DNA from: Streptomyces tuirus
GTDB taxonomy: Bacteria; Actinomycetota; Actinomycetes; Streptomycetales; Streptomycetaceae
Direction: 5' to 3'
Assembly: GCA_018195615.1 (NCBI GenBank)
Contig: JAGTPG010000002.1
Span: forward strand, 2,112,501-2,176,500
DNA: 64,000 bases
In this document: positions 53,478 through 63,678 of the stretch, one piece after another
How positions within the stretch are numbered: position 1 is the first letter of the stretch
How the letters are laid out: every line of letters starts with the position of its first letter
Program-made: the position numbers and the translations under genes
The notes under the pieces: model-generated
Told to the model about the DNA's origin: nothing
The model's database searches: none
The model's input: only the letters and a program-made list of their open reading frames with translations

Positions 53478-54281
53478 TCAGTCCCCCACGCCCGCCAGGT
53501 CGCGCAGGCGGCGTGCCTGGGCCTGGCGTTCGGCGCTGCGCTGGGCCTCGTAGTCACGGTCCTGGGCGCCGCGCAGCAGGGTCTTGGTCTCGATGACCGC
53601 GTCGCGGGGCGCCGCGAGCACGGCCGAGGTGAGGTCCCGTACGGCGTCGTCGAGCTGGTCGGCGGGCACGGCGAGGTTGGCCAGCCCGGTGTTCACGGCC
53701 TCGTCGGCCGAGACGAAGCGCCCGGTCACGCAGATCTCCAGCGCCCGGGCGTAGCCGACGAGTCCCACCAGCGGATGCGTGCCCGTCAGGTCGGGCACGA
53801 GTCCGAGGCTGGTCTCACGCATGGCGAACTGCACGTCGTCGGCGACGACGCGCAGGTCGCAGGCGAGGGCGAGCTGGAAGCCCGCCCCGATGGCATGCCC
53901 CTGGACAGCGGCGACGGAGACGATGTCGCTGCGCCGCCACCAGGTGAACGCCTCCTGGTATTCGGCGATGGTCGCGTCCAACTCGGCGTCGCCGCCTCGC
54001 GCGAGGTCGACGAACGACGGTTCCCCGTCGAAGCCTTCCGGCGTGAACGCCTGCCGGTCGAGCCCGGCCGAGAAGGACTTGCCCTCGGCCCGCAGCACCA
54101 CGACGCGGACGGAGCCCGGCAGCTGCCGCCCGGCCTCGGTGAGCGCCCGCCACAGAGCGGGGCTCTGCGCGTTGCGCTTGGCCGGGTTGGTCAGCGTCAC
54201 CGTGGCGATCGCGTCGTCGACGGTGAGCCGTACGCCGTCCTTGTCGAGTACGGGAACGAGGTCCTGGTCGGACGAAGCCAT
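53478..54281 (-). CDS. Enoyl-CoA hydratase/isomerase (crotonase) family protein
   Basis: This 267-residue protein has the crotonase fold with the oxyanion-hole motif AEGKSFSAGLDRQ (near residue 65) and GHAIGAGFQLALACDLRVVADDV, then RETSLGLVPDLTGTHPLVGLVG. Of the two catalytic glutamates of hydratases, the second (in RETSLG) is present while the first position has Gln (GFQLAL), so the reaction may not be hydration. Substrate unknown. The ATG at 54281 is the family start. It reads towards the end of the P10-type gene. Confidence 0.9.
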   Translation of the reverse strand: MASSDQDLVPVLDKDGVRLTVDDAIATVTLTNPAKRNAQSPALWRALTEAGRQLPGSVRVVVLRAEGKSFSAGLDRQAFTPEGFDGEPSFVDLARGGDAELDATIAEYQEAFTWWRRSDIVSVAAVQGHAIGAGFQLALACDLRVVADDVQFAMRETSLGLVPDLTGTHPLVGLVGYARALEICVTGRFVSADEAVNTGLANLAVPADQLDDAVRDLTSAVLAAPRDAVIETKTLLRGAQDRDYEAQRSAERQAQARRLRDLAGVGD

Positions 54282-54326
54282 GGGACGCCTCCGATGTGTG
54301 CGGTCAGCTAAGTGACTGCACAGTAA

Positions 54327-54383
54327 CCACCCGGCCGATCAGCCGAACGACCGGGTGGCCACCATCGGAGCCGAGGGGCCACC
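54327..54383 (-). terminator. Overlapping hairpins after the small HTH gene
   Basis: CCACCCGG (54327-54334) pairs with CCGGGTGG (54351-54358), and GGGTGGCC (54353-54360) with GGCCACCC (54375-54382). The two stems are mutually exclusive and lie just beyond the HTH stop. Confidence 0.6.
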
Positions 54384-54388
54384 CGGGG

Positions 54389-54607
54389 TCAGGCCGTGGC
54401 CTTCTTGCCCCGGGTCGCCCCGCCACGCCCTCGCAGCGTGACGCCCGACTCACTGAGCATGCGGTGCACAAAGCCATACGAGCGGCCGGTCTCCTCGGCC
54501 AACGCCCGGATGCTCGCACCGGCGTCGTACTTCTTCTTCAGGTCTGCCGCGAGCTTGTCGCGCGCGGCGCCGGTCACCCGGCTGCCCTTCTTCAGAGTCT
54601 CGGCCAC
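54389..54607 (-). CDS. Small helix-turn-helix protein
   Basis: This 72-residue basic protein has one HTH (about residues 22-50, DAGASIRALAEETGRSYGFVHRMLSESG) between a Lys-rich start and a Gly/Arg/Lys tail (RGRGGATRGKKATA). It is extremely conserved in streptomycetes and related actinobacteria; the role is unknown to me, and a nucleoid-linked or regulatory DNA-binding role is likely. The GTG at 54607 has a perfect GAGGAGG site; an ATG at 54646 lies upstream in frame. Confidence 0.85.
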   Translation of the reverse strand: MAETLKKGSRVTGAARDKLAADLKKKYDAGASIRALAEETGRSYGFVHRMLSESGVTLRGRGGATRGKKATA

Positions 54608-54959
54608 CCGTGCCTCCTCATGGGAAGTGCGCTCTGGTCTCCTCATGATCACCCCTCCGGGCCTTGATGGCCACCCATTCGGCAAGGTCCGTGAGACAAG
54701 GTTGTGACGACGGGAGCACATCCCCACAAGCGGAATACAGAATTCCGAGCATGGGTGTCCGTACACCCGAACGGATTGCTCCGGGAAATGCCTGGTCAGA
54801 AAGGCGTCACGGCCGAGCCCGGAAGGATCGGGGGCTCGGCCGCGAAATCGATGTAGGACACACCTCGGTACGAGGAGATCTCACACAGATGATGGATCAC
54901 CGCTGGGCCGAATGATCCATACGCCGTTGATCACGTATTCGATCAAGCGGTACTGACGC
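54608..54959. other. 352-base spacer with hairpin
   Basis: No gene is supported here. GGCCGAGCCC (54811-54820) and GGGCTCGGCC (54832-54841) form a perfect 10-bp stem, and GTGTCCGTACAC and GGAATACAGAATTCC near 54740-54770 are short palindromes. The region is AT-richer than its neighbours and lies between the start of the HTH gene and the end of the ABC-F gene, so it should hold the HTH promoter. Confidence 0.45.
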
Positions 54960-56557
<1,598 letters not shown>

Positions 56558-56789
56558 GGACAGACTCCAGGGCGGATACGGGGGCGGAATGGGCGGCTGA
56601 GGACGTTCCCGCCGTCTAATGCTCGAGGAGAATGGCCATGGGGGACAGTCTAACGGGGCGTGCAACCACTTTTTCTGCGTCCGGGTGTTCGGTTCGTCTC
56701 GCCGGGTCGTTGTCAGTGGCGGCTGCGAGACTGAGCAGCAGACCCGGATCATCGGATTTCCGGCGACCGAGCACAAGGGAGTGATCGGT

Positions 56790-57201
56790 ATGGCAGGCAC
56801 GTCCGGCGGGCGTCCGAGCATCTACCCGACGCTGCTGTACGCGGACGCGAAGGCGGCGATCCGGCAGCTCACGGAGGCCTTCGGGTTCACGGAGCTGTCG
56901 GTGTACGAGGGCGAGGACGGCTCAGTGCTGCACGCGGAGCTGGCCCAGGGCAACGGCGCGGTCATGGTCGGCAGCAAGGGCCGCGGCGGCGTGTTCGACG
57001 CGGCCATGAAGGGGGCGGGCACCACGGGGTGTACGTCGTGGTGGACGACGTGGACGCGCACCACCGCCGTGCCGTCGACCACGGCGTGGAGATCCTGATG
57101 CCCCGACGGACCAGGACTACGGCTCGCGGGACTACATGGCCCGGGACCTCGAGGGCAATGTGTGGAGCTTCGGGACATACGCACCCGAGATAACGGCCTG
57201 A
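56790..57201 (+). CDS. Glyoxalase-fold (VOC) protein (two frameshifts)
   Basis: About 137 residues. One betaalphabetabetabeta unit pair of the vicinal oxygen chelate superfamily: YPTLLYADAKAAIRQLTEAFGFTEL, LHAELAQGNGAVMVGS, then VYVVVDDVDAHHRRAVDHGVEIL and DYGSRDYMARDLEGNVWSFGTY. It resembles PhnB-like or bleomycin-resistance-like proteins; substrate unknown. Two G/C-run bases are missing, at 57025-57030 and at 57102-57106. The ATG at 56790 has GGGAG upstream; a GTG three codons earlier is possible. Confidence 0.85.
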
Positions 57202-57235
57202 CGCCCGAAGACGCCAGGCATCGGCCCGCCGAGTG

Positions 57236-58556
57236 CTAGCTGCCGCCGGTGTGCACCTGGAAGGCGGCCCTGCGTACGGCCTTGGCCAGGGCCGGGTCGG
57301 GGTGGGCCGCGGCGAGGGCGACCAGGACCTGCACGGTGCGCGGGTGACCCACGGCACGTACCTCGTCCAGGAGCATCGGGATGGTCGGCTGCACCGCGGA
57401 CTCCAGATGGCGCACGAGCAGCGGTGCCTCACCGTGGTCGGCGACGGCGGCGGCGGTGTCCACCCACAGCCAGGTCGCCTCCTCGCGGGTGAGGACCTCG
57501 TGGGCGTCCTCCGGGTCGGCCCCGTCGTGCTCGGCGAGCCAGAGCAGCGCGTACGGCCGGAGCGTCGGCTCGTCGACCACGCCGCGGACGTCCGGCTCGG
57601 CGGGCGCGCCGACGACGCGCAGTGCCTCGAAGGCGAGGCCGCGCAGCAGGGCGTCCTCCCCCGGGCGGCGCCGAGGAGTTCGGTGACCGCGCTGCCGACG
57701 GGGCGGGCGGCGAGCCAGGCGCGGTACTCGGCGCGGGCCGCGTTCGGGCGCAGCTGGGCGCAGCCGCGGAGCATGTCCTCGGCGGCCTGCTCGATGTTTC
57801 CGGCGGGGCTCTGCGCGGCGACGCAGATCTGCTCCAGCTTGACCCAGACGGCCCAGCTGCCGAGCGGGTGAGCGTGGCCTGGCCGTCGCCGTAGGTGAGG
57901 GCGCCGACGGAGGCGAGGGCGCGCAGGGCCCAGTCGAGGAGGGGCGCCAGCGGGCGTCGCTGGGCTCCGGTTCGGCCACCGGCTCGGGCTGCGGGCCGTA
58001 GGGGATCTCGCAGCGGGCGGTGCGCAGCTCGGTGACGCGCTGCTCCAGGAGGTCGAGGAGCTGCTCCACGGGACGGGGCCGGCGGACAGCTGGAGGAAGG
58101 AGAGCGTCTGCGGCACGGCCGAGACGACCTCGGCGACGGCGGCGGGCTCGTGATCCTCGGGCTCCGGGTAGGCGAGCGACCAGGCGTCGAAGAGGGCGAC
58201 CCAGCCGCGCAGGACCGCGCTGTCGTCGCGGTCCCAGGCGCGCAGCCGCCAGCCGGGGCGGGCGCTGTCGCCGTGCACCTCGACGAGCCCGGCGAGGCGG
58301 GCGGTGTCCCAGTCGGCTCTGACCTGAGCCGGGTCAGGCCCAGCTCGCGCGCCGCCCGTTCGGCGGACGCGTCGGAGAGGGTGGCCTTGCCGTCGGCGGT
58401 GGCGCTGCCCCGGCCGGGGCCGAGCGCCGTGTCGGCCCAGTGGGCGACGCGGGCCGCGTCGGCCAGACCTGAGCGTGCCATTCTGGCCAGCTCCGCCGGT
58501 GCCGGGGTGCCCTCCGGAGGGCGCGGTGCGGGTCGGCGCGAGCGCCGCTGGTTCAT
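57236..58556 (-). CDS. Conserved hypothetical helical protein (about five frameshifts)
   Basis: Joining six frame segments gives about 442 residues, starting MNQRRSRRPAPRPPEGTPAP and ending AAFQVHTGGS. It is rich in Leu, Ala and Glu, almost all helical, with a middle winged-helix-like part (TYGDGQATLTPLGSWAVWVKLEQI) and HEAT-like C-terminal helices (PTIPMLLDEVRAVGHPRTVQVLVALAAAHPDPALAKAVRRA). No membrane segment or export signal is seen. I know of no function. Missing bases are inferred near 58315, 58070, 57948, 57870 and 57662; all have the same direction. Confidence 0.65.
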
Positions 58557-58830
58557 CGCTCTGGGGCGGCGGCCAGGGATCGCGGGCGGACGAGTCGGAG
58601 CCTGGAGTCGCGCGGGATACGGGACGTCACGGGGCAGTCTTCCGGTTGACGGTCCGAAAACCCAAACGGAATGTCACGGCGGGCGACGGGGATGGCCAAC
58701 GCACGGGGTTCTGGGAGTGGTCGAGGGCCGGGAACAAGCCAGTGGTACGACGCTAAACGGAATCGCCGCGACCGGTCACCGGCGAGCGGGGTGGGGTGTG
58801 GTTGCGACGGGGTGGAGGGGGCGTGAACAC

Positions 58831-59072
58831 CGCATGAGCGGCGTCACAGGCGCGGCGTCGTATGGCCCTGCGCCGCATGCGGGCGTCACATGGCGCGGCG
58901 TCGCATGCGGGCGTCACATGGCGCGGCGTCGCGTGGCGCGGCGTCGCGTGGCGGGCGTCCCATGGCGGGCGTCACATGGCGCGGCGTCGCATGGCGGGCG
59001 TCGCATGCGGGCGTCACATGGCGCGGCCTCGCGTGGCGGGCGCCGCATGCGGGCGTCACATGAGGGGCGTCA
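58831..59072. repeat. Minisatellite-like array, 13-15-bp units
   Basis: About fifteen head-to-tail short units alternate between GCGGGCGTCACAT and GGCGCGGCGTCGCAT types with small variants (GCGT, CCCAT and GCCGCAT endings). Two units together make a 28-29-base motif that occurs almost unchanged at 58879, 58908 and, with changes, further right. The final GCGGGCGTCACAT contains the stop codon of the alpha/beta hydrolase (complement of TCA at 59056-59058). The rest of 58557-58830 shows nothing I can name. Confidence 0.85.
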
Positions 59073-60181
59073 GGAAGCGGCGCAGTGCCTCTTCGTAAGC
59101 CTGGGGGTCGGCGTTCCACATCGCCCCGTGGGAGCGCTGGCGACGCGGCGGAGGGCGACGAGGTCCGGGCGGGCGTCGGCGAGTCGGCGGGAGAGCTGCC
59201 AGGGGGCCACCGTGTCGTCCGGTCCGTGGAAGACGAGCGTGGGGACGCGGAGCGCGTCGGCTGGGGCCGTGGTCGCGACGCGCTCGCTGTGGAGGCCGGT
59301 GCGGCCCTGTGCGGCGCGGACCGCCAGCGGCAGCAGCGGGCCCGGGGTGCGGCGGGCCGCGGCGAGGGCGCGCAGGGTGGCCTCCCAGCTGAGCACCGGG
59401 GAGTCCAGGACGAGCCCGGAGACGTGGTCGCGCAGCCCCGACCGCTCGGCGGCACGCAGGGCCATGGTGGCGCCGGTGGACCAGCCGTGCAGCACGACCT
59501 GCCGGGCGCCGTACCGCACGGCGTAGCGGATCGCCGCGTCGAGGTCGCGCCACTCGGTCTCGCCGAGGTGGTTCAGGCCGTCGGGCGGGCGGGGGCGCCC
59601 AGGTCGCCGCGGTAGGCGAGGGCGAGCACCGGGAACCGGTTGTGGTGCAGGAACGCCATGACGTTCATGGCGAGTTCGCGGGTGGTGCCCAGGCCGTGCA
59701 CGGCGATCACCCAGGTGTCCCGGGCGCCGGGCACGAACCACGCGGGCAGGGAGCCGAGTTCGCCGGGGATGTCGACGTCGGCGTGCTCGATGCCGAGGGC
59801 GGCACTCGGGTTGCCGACGTACACGTTCGGGGTGAGCCAGGCCTTGTCGCCGGGTTCCAGGGTGCCGTGCGTGACCCGCTCGAGACGGCGTACGACGGTG
59901 TCGGCGGTGTGCGGGGCGTCGGCCACGACGGGGCCGACGACCGCGTGGGAGCCGTCGCCGGAGAGGCCGTAGCGGCCGGGCCGCAGGGCGGCCAGGTCCC
60001 GGGTGAGGGTGATCCGCCCCGCCGCCGTGCCGTGCACGGTCAGCCGGGGTTCGGTGGGCAGGGGCCTGCCCGGAGGCGCTTTGAGCGCGGCGTAACTGGC
60101 CAGTCGGCCGACGGCCACGGCAGCCGCTCCGGCTCCTATCACAGCGGTGACGGCAGCGGCCGTCGCTCGGGCAGTGCGCAC
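59056..60181 (-). CDS. Membrane-anchored alpha/beta hydrolase (two frameshifts)
   Basis: About 375 residues with an N-terminal membrane anchor (residues 4-28, ATAAAVTAVIGAGAAAVAVG) and an alpha/beta hydrolase domain: VIAVHGLGTTRELAMNV, the nucleophile elbow LHGWSTGATMA (Gly-Trp-Ser), PTLVFHGPDDTVAPW (Asp) and a C-terminal SHGAMWNAD (His). It is probably an outward-facing esterase or peptidase of unknown substrate. Missing bases are inferred at 59588-59600 and about 59125-59131. The GTG at 60181 follows GGAGGG. The stop codon lies inside the last repeat unit of the adjacent array. Confidence 0.82.
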
Positions 60182-60288
60182 CCCTCCAGTGTCCTGGCGG
60201 ACCGGACGGGCGACCAGTGGGAGGGGGCGGCGGGGTGACGGTCGCGGGGCCCGGGGCGGGCCGCCGGCGGTGGCGGCCCGCGGGCAGG

Positions 60289-60960
60289 TCAGCGGCGCTG
60301 GCCGTACCCGCGCAGACGCTCCTCCACCTCGGCCAGCTGCTCCCTGGTCAGCAGGGTCGGGGACCGGCCCGGTACCGACGTGGCGGTCAGCCACAGGCGG
60401 CACATCCACTCCAGCTGGGCGGTGCGGTCGTAGGCCTGGTCCAGTGAGGTGCCGTAGGTGATGGTGCCGTGGTTCTGCAGGAGGCAGCCGGAGCGGTCGG
60501 CGAGGGCGCGCAGCATGTTCTCGGCCAACTCGTCGGTGCCGTAGGTGGCATACGGGGCAACCCGGACGGGTCCGCCGAGCGCGGCGGCCATGTAGTGGAT
60601 CAGCGGGAGCTCGCTCACGAGCGTCGAGACGGCCGTCGCGTGCACGGCGTGGGTGTGGACGACGGCACGGGCGTCGGTCGTGGCGTAGACCGCGAGGTGC
60701 ATGGGCAGTTCGCTGGTCGGGACGAGTGTGCCGAGGACCTGCCGGCCGTCGGGGTCGACGCCGGTGATGTCGTCCGGTTCCAGACGGTCGTAGGGGACGC
60801 CCGACGGCGTGACCAGCACCGTGTCCCCGACGCGCACCGAGACGTTGCCGGACGTACCGACTACGAGCCCCTCGGAGACCGTCCGGCGGGCCGTCGTGAC
60901 GAGGTCCTCCCAGGCGCGCGCCTCCTCGGGCGCACACGCCTCCGCCGGGTCTCCCCACAT
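60289..60960 (-). CDS. Class II aldolase/adducin-family protein
   Basis: This protein of about 223 residues has the zinc site of fuculose-phosphate aldolase-like enzymes: GTSGNVSVRVGD, PSGVPYD, SELPMHLAVYATTDARAVVHTHAVHATAV (HxH) and a third His in LLQNHGTITYG. It likely cleaves or epimerises a phosphosugar. The ATG at 60960 gives MWGDPAEACAPEEARAWEDL, but no ribosome binding site is seen; a better-placed ATG at 61018 (MAEQRG) is in another frame and would need two missing bases, for example in the C6 run near 60981-60986. The N-terminus is therefore uncertain. Confidence 0.87.
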   Translation of the reverse strand: MWGDPAEACAPEEARAWEDLVTTARRTVSEGLVVGTSGNVSVRVGDTVLVTPSGVPYDRLEPDDITGVDPDGRQVLGTLVPTSELPMHLAVYATTDARAVVHTHAVHATAVSTLVSELPLIHYMAAALGGPVRVAPYATYGTDELAENMLRALADRSGCLLQNHGTITYGTSLDQAYDRTAQLEWMCRLWLTATSVPGRSPTLLTREQLAEVEERLRGYGQRR

Positions 60961-61212
60961 CCCGCGCGCCGCCCCGGGCGCCCCCCGTGTCCCGTGCGCC
61001 GCCTCGCTGCTCAGCCATGCGGCGATCCTGCCAGGCAGACCCTCGACGCGCCGTCGGCCGGGGCACTTTAGGCCGGAGGCCGGGCGTCCGTAAGGGCGCA
61101 TACCAGCACATAAGCCGCACGGATCTCGGTTGGCCGGAGATCATCGGACATTCAATGATCTACCAGTACCCTCTGGGGATTTGCTGTGCACGTCGCCATT
61201 CCGGGGGGAAAC

Positions 61213-61963
61213 ATGGCCCGTGACCACATACCGTCCCGACGCCGCGGCCGATGGCTCGCGATCTGCGCGGCGGCCCTCGCGCTCGGGGCACCGCGCTCAC
61301 CGAGGCTCCGGCCTCGGGGGCGAGCCGCCCGAAGGGGCACGACGTCTCGTCGCACCAGAAGAACGTCGACTGGCGGAGCGCGAAGGCGAAGGGCGCCAGG
61401 TTCGTGTACGTCAAGGCGACCGAGTCCACCACCTACCGCAACCCCTACTTCGAGGGGCAGTACGACGGCTCGCGCGCGGCGGGGCTCGTCCGCGGCGCCT
61501 ACCACTTCGCGCTGCCGAACCGGTCGTCCGGCAAGGCCCAGGCGGCGCACTTCGTGCGCAACGGCGGCGGCTGGACCGCGGACGGCTGGACACTCCCGCC
61601 CGCACTCGACATCGAGTACAACCCGTACGACAAGAAGCACAAGTGCTACGGCCTGAGCAAGGCGAGGATGGTCGGCTGGATCGCGTCCTTCAGCGACGAG
61701 GTGAAGCGGCTCACCGGCCGCCGCCCGGTGATCTACACGACCACCCACTGGTGGAACACGTGCACGGGCAACAGCCGTGCCTTCGCGGCGCGTCACCCCT
61801 TGTGGATCGCCCGCTACGACGCCGCGAACCCGGGGCGCTGCCGGCCGGCTGGTCCTCCTGGACGTTCTGGCAGTACGACAACGGCAGCGGCACCCTGCCG
61901 GGTGATCAGAATCTCTTCGACGGGTCACTCGATGGACTGAAACAGTTGGCGCGGGGCGCCTAG
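61213..61963 (+). CDS. Secreted GH25 lysozyme (two frameshifts)
   Basis: About 250 residues: a signal peptide (MARDHIPSRRRGRWLAICAA and a hydrophobic stretch), then a GH25 muramidase domain: KGHDVSSHQKNVDWRSAK (first Asp), GARFVYVKATESTTYRNPYF, GAYHFALPN, PPALDIEYN (catalytic Asp-x-Glu) and SSWTFWQYDNGSGTLPGDQNLFDGS. It cuts the beta-1,4 bond between N-acetylmuramic acid and N-acetylglucosamine. One G is missing at 61284-61288 (joining signal peptide to domain) and one at 61831-61834. The ATG at 61213 has GGGGGGAA upstream. Confidence 0.88.
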
Positions 61964-62038
61964 GTCGCGGGCGCGTGGGAGCCTGACAGCAGGGCGGAAC
62001 GTCAACCCCCTGTTGTGGACACTCCCGCGCCCCTCCCA

Positions 62039-62060
62039 GTTCATCTTCCGTTCACTCAGG
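62039..62060 (+). promoter_or_regulatory. PHO box (PhoP direct repeats) upstream of the Pit gene
   Basis: Two adjacent 11-base direct-repeat units, GTTCATCTTCC (62039-62049) and GTTCACTCAGG (62050-62060), fit the Streptomyces PhoP-binding unit (G(G/T)TCAYYYR(G/C)G), and a third weaker unit follows (TTACCTACGTT). The box ends 47 bases before the transporter start. It suggests that the transporter is controlled by phosphate through PhoR-PhoP. Confidence 0.65.
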
Positions 62061-62107
62061 TTACCTACGTTCGTCCGGCCAACGACCTCGAACGATTGCC
62101 TGGGTAA

Positions 62108-63355
62108 ATGGAAAGCTTCTCGCTGATCCTCGCGATTGTGGTGGTAACCGCACTCGCGTTCGATTTCACGAACGGTTTCCACGACACCGCGAACGCGATG
62201 GCCACGACCATTTCCACAGGTGCCATGAGACCGAAGGTCGCGGTGGCCATGTCCGCGGTCCTGAACCTGGTCGGCGCCTTCCTGTCCGTCGAAGTCGCGA
62301 ACACGATCTCCAAGGGCCTCGTCGACGAGGCCGGTATCCGGCCCGAGGTCATCTTCGCCGCCCTGGTGGGCGCGATCCTCTGGAACCTGCTGACCTGGCT
62401 GGTCGGTCTGCCGTCCAGTTCCTCGCACGCCCTGATGGGCGGCCTGATCGGCGCCACGATCGCCTCGGCGGGCGTCGGCGCGGTGCACGGTGACGTGCTG
62501 GTCACCAAGGTGCTGATCCCGGCGATCGCCGCCCCGCTGGTGGCGGGCATCGCGGCGATGCTGGCCACGCGGCTGACGTACTCCCTCGGGAAGAAGGCCG
62601 ACGGCAAGGCGTCCGAGAAGGGCTACCGGGCCGGCCAGATCGCCTCGGCGGGCCTGGTCTCCCTGGCGCACGGCACCAACGACGCGCAGAAGACGATGGG
62701 TGTCATCACCCTGGCCCTGGTCGCCGGCGGCACCGTCGCCCCCGACTCCGACCCGCCCATGTGGGTCATCCTCTCCGCGGGTGTCGCGATCGCCCTCGGC
62801 ACGTACCTCGGTGGCTGGCGCATCATCCGCACCATGGGCAAGGGCCTGACCGACCTCCAGCCGCAGCAGGGCTTCGCCGCCCAGACCAGCGCGGCGACGG
62901 TCATCCTGGCCTCTTCCCACCTCGGCTTCTCCCTCTCCACCACGCACTCCGTGTCCGGCGCGGTGATGGGCGCGGGCCTCGGCCGCAAGGGCGGTGTCGT
63001 CCGCTGGTCGACGGCTACCCGGATGTTCGTCGCCTGGGGCCTGACGCTGCCGGCGGCTGCTCTGGTGGGCGCGCTCGCCGAGTACGTCACCGGCTTCGGC
63101 GACTGGGGCACGGCGGTGGTGGCCCTCTTCCTCGTCGTCTCCAGCGCGGTGATCTGGAAGCTGTCCCGGCGTGAGGTCGTCGACCACACCAACGTCAACG
63201 ACGCCGAGGAGGCGGAGCCGGCCGGTGTGGTGACCACGGCGATGGCTGCGGTGACGCCGCCGCCGGCGGGTGGCGCGGTGGCGGAGGAGCCGGTTGATTC
63301 GTTCCCCGCCCAGACAGCCGCCGAGCGGACGCCCTCCACGACCACCACGGTCTGA
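62108..63355 (+). CDS. Inorganic phosphate transporter, Pit family
   Basis: This 415-residue membrane protein has about ten helices and the duplicated Pit signature: FDFTNGFHDTANAMATTISTGAM at the N-terminus and GLVSLAHGTNDAQKTMGVITLAL in the second half, plus SSSHALMGGLIGA and STTHSVSGAVMGAGLGRKG. It imports metal-phosphate with protons. The last 60 residues are Pro/Ala/Glu-rich and cytoplasmic. The ATG at 62108 starts MESFSLILAIVVVTALAFD. PhoP control is suggested by the PHO box upstream. A small membrane gene follows 33 bases downstream. Confidence 0.95.
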   Translation: MESFSLILAIVVVTALAFDFTNGFHDTANAMATTISTGAMRPKVAVAMSAVLNLVGAFLSVEVANTISKGLVDEAGIRPEVIFAALVGAILWNLLTWLVGLPSSSSHALMGGLIGATIASAGVGAVHGDVLVTKVLIPAIAAPLVAGIAAMLATRLTYSLGKKADGKASEKGYRAGQIASAGLVSLAHGTNDAQKTMGVITLALVAGGTVAPDSDPPMWVILSAGVAIALGTYLGGWRIIRTMGKGLTDLQPQQGFAAQTSAATVILASSHLGFSLSTTHSVSGAVMGAGLGRKGGVVRWSTATRMFVAWGLTLPAAALVGALAEYVTGFGDWGTAVVALFLVVSSAVIWKLSRREVVDHTNVNDAEEAEPAGVVTTAMAAVTPPPAGGAVAEEPVDSFPAQTAAERTPSTTTTV

Positions 63356-63388
63356 CCCGTCCACCGGTTACAAGGAAGAGTCTCTGAG

Positions 63389-63610
63389 ATGAAGATCGAC
63401 TGGGCGGCCCTGGGCTCCGTCTTCGGCGTCAGCCTCGTGGTCACCGTGGCCCTGGTGGGCCTGTTCACCCTCGGCATCACCGGCCTGTCGCGGCGCGAGC
63501 GGGCGGTGGCGGAGGGTGGGTCCGCGGGGCTCGCGGTCACCGGTGCGTACGCGTGTTTCGCGGCGTGTGCGGCGGCTGTGGGGTACGGGATCTATCTGAT
63601 CGTGGCCTGA
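63389..63610 (+). CDS. Small two-TM membrane protein downstream of the Pit gene
   Basis: This 73-residue protein has two helices (about residues 10-31 and 48-72, VFGVSLVVTVALVGLFTLGITGL and AVTGAYACFAACAAAVGYGIYLIV) joined by a basic loop, SRRERAVAEGG. It is regularly encoded after the Pit transporter in streptomycetes and may be its accessory subunit. The spacer is 33 bases and a terminator follows the stop, so the two make one operon. No known domain. Confidence 0.83.
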   Translation: MKIDWAALGSVFGVSLVVTVALVGLFTLGITGLSRRERAVAEGGSAGLAVTGAYACFAACAAAVGYGIYLIVA

Positions 63611-63626
63611 CCACGGTTGCTTGGTG

Positions 63627-63663
63627 CCGGGCGGCACGGGGCCTTTGGCCCTGTGCCGCCCGG
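63627..63663. terminator. Hairpin after the Pit operon
   Basis: CCGGGCGGCACGGGGCC pairs with GGCCCTGTGCCGCCCGG around TTT, one G-T pair. It lies between convergent genes. Confidence 0.85.
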
Positions 63664-63678
63664 TCGGCGTGTTCGGGT

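Noticed and set aside
58862..59098. Open frame translating the short repeat array (RRMASHGAAS-like repeats)
   Set aside because: The array is open in more than one frame on both strands and there is no ribosome binding site, so translation is not supported.
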